A stretch of 64,000 nt of DNA from Mucilaginibacter myungsuensis (GTDB lineage Bacteria > Bacteroidota > Bacteroidia > Sphingobacteriales > Sphingobacteriaceae), in NCBI RefSeq assembly GCF_015222005.1, contig NZ_JADFFL010000002.1, positions 1 to 64,000 of the forward strand. The letters are read 5' to 3'. Under the pieces are notes generated by a model. That model made no database searches and was not told where the DNA came from. It saw only the letters and a list, made by a program, of their open reading frames with translations. The position numbers and the translations under genes are program-made. Shown piece after piece: positions 53,221 to 61,896 of the stretch (positions are counted from its first letter, which is position 1; the number at the start of each line of letters is the position of its first letter).

Positions 53221-53886
53221 ATGAAGTATTCTTTAGATAATTGGCGCTTCGATAAAAACTTCTCCGATAGCGAACGAAAGACCGTGATAGATATCCACTG
53301 GGCTTACCCAGATATCGAACCATTATTGCAATTGTCTCCCGCCGAAAGGCGAATTAAGGTCGACGAGGGCAATCAGCAAAAACTTCAACAACTGATAGGA
53401 ACGGGACTGTTTGATGATCACGAGGTCATCGGTAAAAAGAATAGTCCGAGGGGAATCAAAGCAACCGTTAGCTTATCTCAATTACCCTCGATCCACGATA
53501 TTGATATTGTCGACCATATCTATATCAGACATATCGATCACGCTTTTCAAAGAAAGTCTCGTTCTGTTTCGCAATTCTACACGGTAAAGATGACCGTGGC
53601 TGTAGAGGTTGAAGGCCATACCAGTGGGATCCAAACCATCGAAGATCGTTTTGTGATGGTAAAAGCCCGCTCGCATGAGGAAGCGTACCAGAAAATAGAA
53701 AGCCAAAAAGAAAGTTACAGTAAACCATATCTCAACAGCAAGGGCGCCCTTGTACGCTGGGTCATCGAAAGCCTTGACGATTGCTACGAAACAGATATCT
53801 TCTCGGCAAAAGATCTGAATAACCCTGAAGGTGTCGAGGTGTACTCGAAGCTTAGAGGTAGGAGGTATCGTAAGTGGGTGGAGTGA
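53221..53886 (+). CDS. DUF4288-like hypothetical protein
   Basis: 221 residues, no signal peptide or membrane segment. The C-terminal half (about 140-195: DRFVMVKARSHEEAYQKIESQKESYSKPYLNSKGALVRWVIESLDDCYETD) resembles DUF4288, a small alpha/beta domain of unknown role. The N-terminal half is not recognised. It starts 1 bp after the GH3 gene and is surely co-transcribed with it, so a related function is possible. Confidence 0.7.
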   Translation: MKYSLDNWRFDKNFSDSERKTVIDIHWAYPDIEPLLQLSPAERRIKVDEGNQQKLQQLIGTGLFDDHEVIGKKNSPRGIKATVSLSQLPSIHDIDIVDHIYIRHIDHAFQRKSRSVSQFYTVKMTVAVEVEGHTSGIQTIEDRFVMVKARSHEEAYQKIESQKESYSKPYLNSKGALVRWVIESLDDCYETDIFSAKDLNNPEGVEVYSKLRGRRYRKWVE

Positions 53887-53901
53887 TCCATTATTATTGC
53901 A

Positions 53902-54921
53902 TCAAAATCCTCGCTCCGTCCCCTTCAACCAAACATCCAGATCAGTCATAGCTTGCGCGTTGGCGGCTATCCACTTGGCGCTTCCGGGCGTTGTCTGTGT
54001 AATGTAACGGGCAAAGGGAGGCATGTGCGGACTTTTAGCTAACTGGTAAAAGTAGGCGGCTTGGTACTTTCTAAAAAAGTCGTTGCCGTTCTGCTTTTCG
54101 GCTATCTGGCCTATAGAAGTAAATACGGCCGTTAATTGTGCCGCCAGCAGGTCGCCGGCTGAGGCATATCGACGGGTTGCGAATGGCTTTATAGCAATGG
54201 TGACCGCATTGTTCAGCGCGATGGTATTGGCATCAAGTCGGATAGGTTTTGCGCCAGCTTCGCGTTTTAATATCCCGCCATGAAAAATGCTGCGGATATT
54301 ATTAATTGCCTCGGTACTGCGTAGGGTATTGGGTTCTAAGATCAAAAAGCTGCAAAACGACAGCAAGGCGACCGCCCGTTCGTTTTGATGGAAGGTCACT
54401 AAGCCATGCACTCGCATGGTGCTGGCATGTTTGGGGTCGAGTTTGATGGCTTGCTCGGCTGTGGTTTCGGCATCAGTATACTGCTTGTTACGGAAATAAG
54501 CCAAAGCTAAATTGTACTGCAAAGGTTGGTTGGTGGGGTTGGCGGCAATGCCTTGCTTATAACTTTCGATGGCCTTTTGTGGCTGGCGGTTACGATCGTA
54601 AATGCTCCCGGCCAAACTGTATGCGCCATTGATCAGGTTCGCCGATGCCTCCGTCGACTTAAAAACCTTCTCCAAATAAGGTAAAGCCTCCAAACCCTTG
54701 CCCGACGCATTCAGCGTGAAAGCCATTTGATAGTTGGCCGGGGCATACTCGGGCGCGATAGCTAAAGCGGCCTTATACTTTTCCAGCGCGGCGGGGTAGT
54801 TCTTTTGGGTGCTTAGTTCGTTGCCTTCACGGGTTAGGGTGGGAACGTCGGTAGTTTGCGCCATGGCCAACCACGGCGCCATCATCATCAATATAAATAA
54901 CGTTAGGCGTAGATGTTTCAT
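53902..54921 (-). CDS. Secreted TPR protein (paralogue 1)
   Basis: 339 residues: signal peptide (about 1-21, ending AMAQ), then four or more tetratricopeptide repeats between 30 and 190 (KNYPAALEKYKAALAIAPEYAPANYQMA, RQPQKAIESYKQGIAANPTNQPLQYNLALAYFRNKQYTDAETTAEQAIKLDPKH), then a conserved 120-residue C-terminal region with SFCSFLILEPN and FFRKYQAAYFYQLAKSP. It is a diverged duplicate of the gene upstream. The convergent DUF4288-like gene ends 15 bp away. It probably mediates protein contacts in the periplasm. Confidence 0.85.
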   Translation of the reverse strand: MKHLRLTLFILMMMAPWLAMAQTTDVPTLTREGNELSTQKNYPAALEKYKAALAIAPEYAPANYQMAFTLNASGKGLEALPYLEKVFKSTEASANLINGAYSLAGSIYDRNRQPQKAIESYKQGIAANPTNQPLQYNLALAYFRNKQYTDAETTAEQAIKLDPKHASTMRVHGLVTFHQNERAVALLSFCSFLILEPNTLRSTEAINNIRSIFHGGILKREAGAKPIRLDANTIALNNAVTIAIKPFATRRYASAGDLLAAQLTAVFTSIGQIAEKQNGNDFFRKYQAAYFYQLAKSPHMPPFARYITQTTPGSAKWIAANAQAMTDLDVWLKGTERGF

Positions 54922-54956
54922 TTACGATCGGGCTTTATTTTACCAACGCAAAATAA

Positions 54957-56006
54957 CTAAAAAGCGTGCGCGGTGCTCTTATCCCATTCCTCTAACTTTT
55001 TAAGTTCGTCGGGGTTTGCCTTAAACCAGGCAATATTGTCCTGCTGAAAACCTGTCAGGCTGATGAGCTTGGTAAACGCCGCCATAGCCGGCGAACTTGC
55101 CAGGCTGTAAAAATAGCCGGCGTAAAATTTCTCAAAGAAATCTTTATTGGCTTTCTTCTCAGCCAATTCACCGCTGATCAAAAAGATGGTCTTCAGTTGA
55201 TCCTGAAGTTGCTCTACCGCAGGCAAATTCTTTTTGTCGTCCAACTTAGAGGATAGGGCCGCCATAGCCACACCCAGGTTAGCGGCATCGGCCTCTACAT
55301 TACCGGTTTGGGGCAAAGAGATATTTACATTCTTTTTATTAGCACTGTCTTTAGCAGATATGTTGCCATTTAATGCCTTTTGCAACTCATTATAAACAAT
55401 TGCCGTATTGCGTGACTGTGGCTCGAGCAACAAAAAGTTGCAATAAGCCAGTACCGCACCGGCTTTCTTTTTTTGCCCGGCAGCAGCAAAGCCATATAAT
55501 TTATGGCTGCTGCTGTGTCTCGGGTTCAGCTTTAAGGCCGAGATAGCATAGCTTTCGGCCTCGGCATACTTCTCTTGTCGCACGTAGGCAATGCCCATGT
55601 TAAAATAGGCCCGCTGATATTTGGGGTCGGCCTCTATTGCTTTCTTGTATTGCTCAAAGGCTTTATCAAATTGTTTTTCGTTATCGTAAACGCTGCCCAG
55701 CATGTCATAGGCACCGGCCCGCATATCACCACCGGCTGTTATCACAGCTTCCAAATGCGGGATAGCCTCCTTGCCCCGGCCTGCCATCAGCATCGAATAC
55801 CCGATCTCGAACTCGGCAAGGGTGCTTTTGGGGTCTAACTTTAAAGCTTCCTGGTATTTTTCAATGGCGGCGGCATAGTCGCCTTTGTCGTGTAGTTGGA
55901 TGCCTTGTTTAATAATAGCTTCGGCATCGGCGCTCTGAGCCAAAGCATTTGCTGCCGGCATAACCATCAGTAAGCCGGCAATTAATAAGTTGTGTAAGGT
56001 TTTCAT
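54957..56006 (-). CDS. Secreted TPR protein (paralogue 2)
   Basis: 349 residues, same build as its downstream neighbour: signal peptide (about 1-23), TPR units (GDYAAAIEKYQEALKLDPKSTLAEFEIGYSML, KQFDKAFEQYKKAIEADPKYQRAYFNMGIAYVRQEKYAEAESYAISALKLNPRHSSSHKL), then AYCNFLLLEPQSRNT and FFEKFYAGYFYSLASSPAMAAF. The two products align over their whole length, including spacing of the repeats, so the pair arose by tandem duplication. Intergenic distance 35 bp; probably one transcript. Confidence 0.87.
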   Translation of the reverse strand: MKTLHNLLIAGLLMVMPAANALAQSADAEAIIKQGIQLHDKGDYAAAIEKYQEALKLDPKSTLAEFEIGYSMLMAGRGKEAIPHLEAVITAGGDMRAGAYDMLGSVYDNEKQFDKAFEQYKKAIEADPKYQRAYFNMGIAYVRQEKYAEAESYAISALKLNPRHSSSHKLYGFAAAGQKKKAGAVLAYCNFLLLEPQSRNTAIVYNELQKALNGNISAKDSANKKNVNISLPQTGNVEADAANLGVAMAALSSKLDDKKNLPAVEQLQDQLKTIFLISGELAEKKANKDFFEKFYAGYFYSLASSPAMAAFTKLISLTGFQQDNIAWFKANPDELKKLEEWDKSTAHAF

Positions 56007-56122
56007 GTCTAAAACTAAAGAATTGTTATTAACTAAAACAAAAATGTTTCAATTTCATTGTCGGTATGATCTAACTGATCTTTAATTTTACCGATCGTTT
56101 TATCTGTGAATTTTTCCTGCGT

Positions 56123-57334
56123 ATGATCTTTGTGTATAAAAACACCTTTGCTGTTCTTTTGTCCCTGTTCCTGTTGTCGTCGTGCTCGTCCGACCCCGCT
56201 AAACAAAGCGATGCGGAAGTGGTCAACTCCAAACCCCTTGATATTGCCACCATCCTAAAGTACGACCCTAAAAAGGCCGACCCACAGATAGACGCCTTTA
56301 TGCAACACCTGCACAAAGTAGCCAACTTTAACGGCAACGTGTTGGTAGCTAAAAAAGGCAAGATCGTTTATCAGAACGCACTCGGCTGGGCCAATTATCC
56401 GCGTCAGGATAGCTTAACGCTGGCCTCGCAATTCGAGCTGGCCTCGGTCACCAAGACCATGACGGGCATTGCCATTATGCAATTGTGGGAACGTGGCAAG
56501 ATCAAACTGGATCAGAACGTTAAAGAGTTCTTCCCCGATTTCCCGTATGAGGGCGTGACCATCCGCTTGTTGCTAACGCACCGCTCGGGCATGATGAATT
56601 ATGTTTACTTCGTCGATGGTATCTATCGCAAAGAAAAACGTGACCAAAAGAAAGGTCTGAACAACCAGGACGCGATGAAACTGATCGCCGAATATAAACC
56701 GGCACGTTATATCGCCCCGGATAAAAAGTTCCATTACAATAACTCCAACTACATGGTGTTGACAGCCATATTAGAAAAAGTGACCGGGCAACGTTATTCG
56801 CAGTACATGATGGAGAACGTTTTCAAGCCAGCCGGAATGAAGAATACCAACGTGTATTCTAAAGCCGAGTACGAAAAGATCCCGACCAAAGTAATGGGTC
56901 ATGATCGTAACAGCTGGAAATACTCCGTCGCGCAAAACTTTTTAGATGGCCCTGTGGGCGATAAAGGCATCTACAGTACCGTAGGCGACCTGTTGATATT
57001 TGACCGCGCCTTACGTGCCGGCAAACTCATCAAGCCTGCCACGCAAGATTCGGCCTATAAGCCACGTAACCCATTAGTGCGCGGGCATTTTAGCTACGGC
57101 TACGGCTGGCGCACCTTTGAGGCCCCTAATCAGCAAGTGGTTTACCACACCGGCTGGTGGCACGGTTTCCGCCATATTTATTTGCGCGATCTTAAAAACG
57201 ATGTGGTTATTGTGCTGTTAGGCAATATGGTGAACGGCAGTCTGCTACACTTAGATGACCTGTACAAAGCCGCCGGTATGCCGGTAGTACGCAAGGAAGC
57301 ATACACCGGGGCGGGCGATACGAGTGAGGATTAG
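56123..57334 (+). CDS. Beta-lactamase family serine hydrolase lipoprotein
   Basis: 403 residues with lipobox leader ending LLSSC (Cys about 21). Class C beta-lactamase/DD-peptidase fold: catalytic Ser-x-x-Lys in LASVTKTMTG, Tyr-x-Asn as YNNSNYM, and a C-terminal HTGWWHG in place of the KTG triad. An esterase, D-aminopeptidase or cell-wall role is as likely as lactam hydrolysis. The terminal Asp/Glu-rich tail is not part of the domain. It is divergent from the TPR pair. Confidence 0.88.
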   Translation: MIFVYKNTFAVLLSLFLLSSCSSDPAKQSDAEVVNSKPLDIATILKYDPKKADPQIDAFMQHLHKVANFNGNVLVAKKGKIVYQNALGWANYPRQDSLTLASQFELASVTKTMTGIAIMQLWERGKIKLDQNVKEFFPDFPYEGVTIRLLLTHRSGMMNYVYFVDGIYRKEKRDQKKGLNNQDAMKLIAEYKPARYIAPDKKFHYNNSNYMVLTAILEKVTGQRYSQYMMENVFKPAGMKNTNVYSKAEYEKIPTKVMGHDRNSWKYSVAQNFLDGPVGDKGIYSTVGDLLIFDRALRAGKLIKPATQDSAYKPRNPLVRGHFSYGYGWRTFEAPNQQVVYHTGWWHGFRHIYLRDLKNDVVIVLLGNMVNGSLLHLDDLYKAAGMPVVRKEAYTGAGDTSED

Positions 57335-57432
57335 GTTATAGGACCATTGACCGGTCGATCAGTGATCAGTTGTCCGGTCTGCTATTTTACAACTGATCAC
57401 CAATAAACTAATTAACCGATCAACTGAATAAC
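57335..57432. repeat. GATCAGTGATCAG-type simple repeats before ybaB
   Basis: GACCGGTCGATCAGTGATCAGTTG and ACAACTGATCACC face each other around 15 bases, giving a short imperfect hairpin. It is of the same style as the recJ-lptB gap. Confidence 0.45.
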
Positions 57433-57747
57433 ATGTTCGATAAACTATTTGAGGCCCAGCAAAAGGCGGGCGAGGTAAAACAAAGATTAGATAACATCAC
57501 CGTTTCGGGTTCTGCCGAGGGTGGTAAGATCATGGTGACGGCCAATGGTAACCGTGTGGTACAAAGCATCAGCATCGACGAGGAGTTTTATAAACAAGCC
57601 GACCGCGAGGAACTGGAAGAATTGCTGGCGGTAGCCGTCAACAAAGCCATTGCCGAGGCCGAGAACGTAAACCAAAGCGAAATGGCTGCCATGACGCGGG
57701 ATATGTTCGGCGGGATGGGTGGCCTGGGCGGCATGTTCGGCAAGTAA
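57433..57747 (+). CDS. YbaB/EbfC family nucleoid-associated protein
   Basis: 104-residue DNA-binding protein. The tweezer-like dimer family is recognised from FEAQQKAGEVKQRLDNITVSGSAEGGKIMVTANGNRVVQSISIDEEFY and the C-terminal Met/Gly-rich end DMFGGMGGLGGMFGK. It is thought to organise chromatin. It is often found with dnaX or recR; neither is adjacent here. Confidence 0.9.
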   Translation: MFDKLFEAQQKAGEVKQRLDNITVSGSAEGGKIMVTANGNRVVQSISIDEEFYKQADREELEELLAVAVNKAIAEAENVNQSEMAAMTRDMFGGMGGLGGMFGK

Positions 57748-57829
57748 TTACTAATGTGAGTAATTTGGCCATCTTTTTCGCCAACACTCAAACCACATTG
57801 TTGTTAAACCCGTAACTTCTTCAAATTCG

Positions 57830-57911
57830 CACCTCTCCTAAATCCTCTCCTGAGGAGAGGACTTACGAAGTTAACAACTCCCTCTCCTTTGGAGAGGGCC
57901 GGGGAGAGGTG
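57830..57911. repeat. CCCTCTCC/GGAGAGGG compound hairpin before the methyltransferase
   Basis: Outer arms CACCTCTCC (57830-57838) and GGAGAGGTG (57903-57911) enclose two inner hairpins, CCTCTCCTGAGGAGAGG (57844-57860) and CCCTCTCCTTTGGAGAGGG (57880-57898). The right arm ends 7 bp before the ATG of the downstream gene. Similar elements are common intergenic repeats. Confidence 0.85.
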
Positions 57912-57918
57912 AACAACT

Positions 57919-58956
57919 ATGTGGTACGACAAAATTATTGAAGCCGACAAAGTCCCCGATCGGATCCTACGTAAGGGCATCCGCAAATTACTTAAACAAC
58001 GCCTGCACGACGAGCATAAAGGGAACGTTGAGGATCAGCAACGGCACCTGATGAACCTCATCGCCGAGTTGAAGGCTTCCCCGATCGCCGTTAATACAGC
58101 CGATGCTAACGAGCAGCACTACGAGGTCCCTACCGAGTTTTACCAGTATTGCCTGGGTAAAAACCTAAAATATTCTTCGGGTTATTGGAAGGATGGTGTA
58201 ACAGATATCGACACGTCCGAAGATGACATGCTCGAACTTTCTTGCCAACGCGCCGAGTTGGTCGATGGGCAGCACGTGTTGGAACTGGGTTGCGGATGGG
58301 GCTCGTTATCGCTATACATGGCGGCCAAATTCCCGCGCAGCACGTTTAAGGTCGTATCCAACTCGCGTACACAAAAGATCTTTATCGATAACGAAGCCAA
58401 TAAACGCGGCATCACTAATTTAGAGGTGATCACTGCCGATATTAACGTCTTCGATATCGACATTAAATTCGACAGGGTGGTATCGGTAGAGATGTTCGAG
58501 CACATGCGCAACTACGAGTTGCTATTAGGCAAAGTAGCTTCTTTCCTAAAGCCTGAGGGCAAGCTTTGGATCCACATCTTCACGCATAAAGAATACGCTT
58601 ACAAGTTTGAAGTGATAGATGATACCGATTGGATGAGTAAATACTTTTTCACCGGCGGCATCATGCCCAGCGATGACCTGATGTTTTATTTTAACCGCGA
58701 CCTGGTGGTAGAAAAACACTGGCATGTAAGCGGCACCAACTATGCCAAAACCAGCGAGGCCTGGCTGGCCAATATGGATAAACATAAAGAACAGATCATG
58801 CCGCTATTCCACCAAACTTATGGCGAGGACCAAGCCGTGAAATGGTGGGTTTACTGGCGCTTATTTTACATGGCCTGCGCCGAGTTATGGAATTATAATA
58901 ATGGCAATGAATGGATAGTGAGCCATTATTTGTTTCAGAAGACAGACAAGAAATAA
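57919..58956 (+). CDS. Cyclopropane-fatty-acyl-phospholipid synthase-like methyltransferase
   Basis: 345 residues, SAM-dependent methyltransferase of the CFA/MMA synthase family (COG2230), which acts on double bonds of phospholipid acyl chains. SAM motif I LELGCGWGSLSLYMA (about 115-129), substrate signature QHYEVPTEFYQYCLGKNLKYSSGYW (64-88), VEMFEHMRNYE and a C-terminal WVYWRLFYMACAELWNY. It lacks the long N-terminal domain of E. coli Cfa, as the short forms do. Neighbours are an alpha/beta hydrolase and an FAD amine oxidase. Product could be a cyclopropane, a methylated or a furan-precursor acyl chain. Confidence 0.88.
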   Translation: MWYDKIIEADKVPDRILRKGIRKLLKQRLHDEHKGNVEDQQRHLMNLIAELKASPIAVNTADANEQHYEVPTEFYQYCLGKNLKYSSGYWKDGVTDIDTSEDDMLELSCQRAELVDGQHVLELGCGWGSLSLYMAAKFPRSTFKVVSNSRTQKIFIDNEANKRGITNLEVITADINVFDIDIKFDRVVSVEMFEHMRNYELLLGKVASFLKPEGKLWIHIFTHKEYAYKFEVIDDTDWMSKYFFTGGIMPSDDLMFYFNRDLVVEKHWHVSGTNYAKTSEAWLANMDKHKEQIMPLFHQTYGEDQAVKWWVYWRLFYMACAELWNYNNGNEWIVSHYLFQKTDKK

Positions 58957-58967
58957 ACTTTACTACA

Positions 58968-59044
58968 GGGTGTCATGGTGAGCCCGTCGAACCATGTTGG
59001 GCAGGCCTTCTGCACCATCCTTCGACAAGCTCAGGATGACACCC
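58968..59044. repeat. GTCATGGTGAGC/AGGATGAC inverted repeat
   Basis: GGGTGTCATGGTGAGC... and CCTTCGACAAGCTCAGGATGACACCC form an imperfect stem. The right arm, read as protein, gives the false N-terminus FDKLRMTP, a common artefact with this widely distributed repeat. Confidence 0.85.
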
Positions 59045-59068
59045 CTTTCAGATAATAAGCCATACCAC

Positions 59069-60220
59069 ATGCCCCGACTCATACTCCTCATCATCTTCTT
59101 CCTCATATCGCTGTTAGCTATATTTAGGGCGCCACAATATTACCTTTGGCTATTGGCTATTATGGTGACGGAATACCCACTGATATTCGTGGCGATAACG
59201 TCGGCATTAACGGCCTGGGGGTATTGGTTAACACCGTATAGAGTTGCTGGGAACTGGGTAGGTATTATTGCTATCGTGCTATTCCTCTCCCCTATTATCC
59301 GGGCTTGGATAGTGGGCAACGATCTGCAAAAAGATATGGCAACTGCATTTACGGGCAACGGAAGTCCGGCCGTGTTTCCCGCACGTACTCCGTTCACGTT
59401 CGGGGGTTTGCTTAAAACAACCAAGGCGGTATCCCACAAAACGATGATCTTTGCCGAATACCCTGATCTGAAATTAGACCTCGACTTCTATAAGTCAACT
59501 ATATCCCGCCCCTCGGGAGAAGGCCGGAATAATGCACCCTGTATCATCGTCATCCATGGCGGATCATGGAGTAGCGGGGATAGCAAGCAATTACCTGAAC
59601 TGAACAGCTATCTGGCCACAAGGGGATATAATATCGCAGCGATCAATTACCGTAAAGCACCTAAATATCAAACCCCGGCCCCTGTTCAGGACATCAAACA
59701 AGCGTTGACCTACTTGACTAAACACGCCGTGGAGTTAGGTATCGACACCAGCAAATTCATCCTGTTAGGTCGGTCGGCCGGGGCGCAGATCGCGTTGCTG
59801 GCGGCTTACACCTTGCACGATCCGCGGATCAAAGGAGTGGTTGACTTTTACGGTCCGGCAGATATGGTTTGGGGATATTCGTTGCCATCAAACCCGCTCA
59901 TCATGGATTCTCGTAAGGTGATGCGCAATTATATCGGCGGTTCTTATGATCAGGTGCCTGATAAATTTAAGGCCTGCTCTCCTTTGGAATTTGTAGACGA
60001 CGAGGCTATACCAACACTCATCATCCATGGCGATAACGACGTACTTGTATCGCCTGAGCACAGCCGCCGGCTGAACCAAAAATTAGCTCAACATAATATC
60101 CGGCATTACCGTTTAACACTGCCATGGGCAACCCACGGCTTCGACTATAATTTGAACGGCCCGGGCGGGCAATTATCCACTTACGCGGTGGAAACTTTTT
60201 TGAATACGATAATGCAATAA
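59069..60220 (+). CDS. Membrane-anchored alpha/beta hydrolase
   Basis: 383 residues: four or so N-terminal membrane helices (about 1-95) and an alpha/beta-hydrolase domain of the BD-FAE/hormone-sensitive-lipase type. Oxyanion HGGSW (about 168), nucleophile Ser in GRSAGAQIA, DFYGPAD, catalytic Asp in HGDNDVLV and His in THGFDYN. The open frame extends to 58994, but those residues come from a repeat, so the ATG at MPRLILLI is taken. It lies between a cyclopropane synthase-like gene and an FAD oxidase, so an acyl or lipid ester substrate is plausible. Confidence 0.87.
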   Translation: MPRLILLIIFFLISLLAIFRAPQYYLWLLAIMVTEYPLIFVAITSALTAWGYWLTPYRVAGNWVGIIAIVLFLSPIIRAWIVGNDLQKDMATAFTGNGSPAVFPARTPFTFGGLLKTTKAVSHKTMIFAEYPDLKLDLDFYKSTISRPSGEGRNNAPCIIVIHGGSWSSGDSKQLPELNSYLATRGYNIAAINYRKAPKYQTPAPVQDIKQALTYLTKHAVELGIDTSKFILLGRSAGAQIALLAAYTLHDPRIKGVVDFYGPADMVWGYSLPSNPLIMDSRKVMRNYIGGSYDQVPDKFKACSPLEFVDDEAIPTLIIHGDNDVLVSPEHSRRLNQKLAQHNIRHYRLTLPWATHGFDYNLNGPGGQLSTYAVETFLNTIMQ

Positions 60221-60230
60221 AAAACCAATT

Positions 60231-60311
60231 TGTCATTGCGAGGAACGAAGCAATCGCGAATAAGCAGAGCTGCTCTTTGGGTGTGCGGTTGCTTCGTTCC
60301 TCGCAATGACA
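60231..60311. repeat. CATTGCGAGGAACGAAGCAATC inverted repeat, copy 2
   Basis: 27-bp arms (60231-60257 with 60285-60311, one mismatch) around a loop whose reverse complement has ACACCCAAAG, as in the copy at 30.5 kb but in the opposite orientation. Confidence 0.92.
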
Positions 60312-60333
60312 AGCTTAAAATATAAACTCCGAA

Positions 60334-61650
60334 ATGGAACATCCGAGATCCGAAATTAGAGGGGGCACAACCGCCATCATAGGCACCGGCATTGCCGGTA
60401 TGGGTAGTGCGCACTTTTTGCATAAGCACACCAACCTCACTATATACGAACAGAACGATTACGTTGGCGGCCATACCAATACCGTTACGGTTGACGAGGA
60501 CGGCAAACCCGTTTATGTGGATACCGGATTTATGGTTTTTAACTATAAGACCTACCCTAACCTGTGCAAGCTATTCGCCGAGATAAAAGCGCCCGTTAAA
60601 AAGACGGATATGTCTTTCAGTGTGCAGCATGTGCCGAGCGGGTTAGAATATAGCGGCAGTAGCATCAACCACCTGTTCGCTCAGCGGAAGAATATATTCA
60701 ACACCAAGTATATTAAAATGTTGATGCAGATCGGTCGTTTTAATAAAGAGAGCATTAAGATACTGGACGACCCTAAGTACGCCAACTATTCGATAGGGCA
60801 ATACATCAAAGAGTTCAACTTTGGCGAGGAGATGCTGTGGAAATACCTGGTGCCAATGAGTTCGGCCGTGTGGAGTACACCGATGGAAGAGATGCTGGAC
60901 TTCCCGGCCGTAACTCTCATCCGTTTCTTCCTTAATCACGGTTTTTTAGGCTTGGATACCCAGCACCAGTGGTACACGTTAGAGAAAGGCAGTCAGGCAT
61001 ATCGTGAGATACTCATCAAACCTTTTAAGGATAAGATCCACACTAACCGTAAGGCCATCAAGATAGCCCGTACAGATGACGGTAAAGCAATTGTGATAGC
61101 CAGTGACGGCACGGCACAGATCTTTGACCGAGTGATCATTGCTACCCATGGCGACCAGGCGCTGAAACTGTTAGAGAAACCCACGTTCGACGAGCACCGT
61201 CTATTATCCAACTTCAAGTATCAATACAACAAAGCCGTACTGCATACCGACGAAAGCATCATGCCCAAAACCAAACTGGCCTGGGCCAGCTGGAACTACC
61301 GCATTCAGCAAGACCATGGTAAACTTAACCCAAGCACCATCTACTGGATGAATCAGCTGCAAGGCGTGTCGGATAAAAAGAACTATTTAGTTTCCATCAA
61401 CCCGCACGAAGGCTTGAATGAGCGAAAGATCCTTAAAGAATTGGACTATGATCATCCGCTTTTCGATATTAATGCTATCAATGCACAAGCCGAGTTACAT
61501 AAGCTAAATCAGCAAGGCCCGCTATATTTCTGCGGCAGCTATTTTAAATACGGTTTCCACGAGGATGCATTTGCCAGTGCGGTGCAGTTATGTTCGCAAT
61601 TATTGGGCAGACCTATGTATGATGAAAAATTAGTCGAGCCGCCTTTATAA
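60334..61650 (+). CDS. FAD-dependent amine oxidase-like protein (COG2907)
   Basis: 438 residues, flavin amine-oxidase fold. GxGxxG dinucleotide motif in TAIIGTGIAGMGSAHFLHKHTNLTIYEQND (about 12-41), GGHTNTVTVDEDGKPVYVDTGFMVFN and the C-terminal YFCGSYFKYGFHEDAFASA flavin segment. This is the COG2907 family frequently found beside cyclopropane synthase-like and DUF1365 genes in fatty-acid modification clusters. DUF1365 is not found in this window. Actual reaction: probably acyl-chain desaturation or oxidation, inferred. Confidence 0.87.
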   Translation: MEHPRSEIRGGTTAIIGTGIAGMGSAHFLHKHTNLTIYEQNDYVGGHTNTVTVDEDGKPVYVDTGFMVFNYKTYPNLCKLFAEIKAPVKKTDMSFSVQHVPSGLEYSGSSINHLFAQRKNIFNTKYIKMLMQIGRFNKESIKILDDPKYANYSIGQYIKEFNFGEEMLWKYLVPMSSAVWSTPMEEMLDFPAVTLIRFFLNHGFLGLDTQHQWYTLEKGSQAYREILIKPFKDKIHTNRKAIKIARTDDGKAIVIASDGTAQIFDRVIIATHGDQALKLLEKPTFDEHRLLSNFKYQYNKAVLHTDESIMPKTKLAWASWNYRIQQDHGKLNPSTIYWMNQLQGVSDKKNYLVSINPHEGLNERKILKELDYDHPLFDINAINAQAELHKLNQQGPLYFCGSYFKYGFHEDAFASAVQLCSQLLGRPMYDEKLVEPPL

Positions 61651-61680
61651 AACATCGCCCCTGATATTTGTTGTAAAGGC

Positions 61681-61896
61681 ATGGTGCCTTATAAAAATTC
61701 GGCTGGGAATTCTGGCGTGGTAGCTTATGATATTAGCGACGACCGTATAGCCGTGCAATTCATCGGCGGGGACATTTATGTTTACTCGTACGCCAGTGCG
61801 GGGAAGCGGAATGTGGAGCAAATGAAAAAACTCGCTCTTGCAGGTAACGGACTCAGCACATTTATTAGCCGGGTGGTGCGGGATAAATATGAATGA
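61681..61896 (+). CDS. Small KTSC-like domain protein
   Basis: 71 residues. The pattern GVVAYDISDDRIAVQFIGGDIYVYSYA and GLSTFISRVVRDKYE matches the KTSC domain, a small fold found alone or fused to nucleic-acid enzymes, in slightly divergent form. No function is established. It lies 30 bp after the FAD protein. Confidence 0.65.
   Translation: MVPYKNSAGNSGVVAYDISDDRIAVQFIGGDIYVYSYASAGKRNVEQMKKLALAGNGLSTFISRVVRDKYE

Noticed and set aside
58994..59068. Extended N-terminus of the alpha/beta hydrolase
   Set aside because: The residues including FDKLRMTP come from a widespread intergenic repeat; the next ATG precedes a membrane helix.
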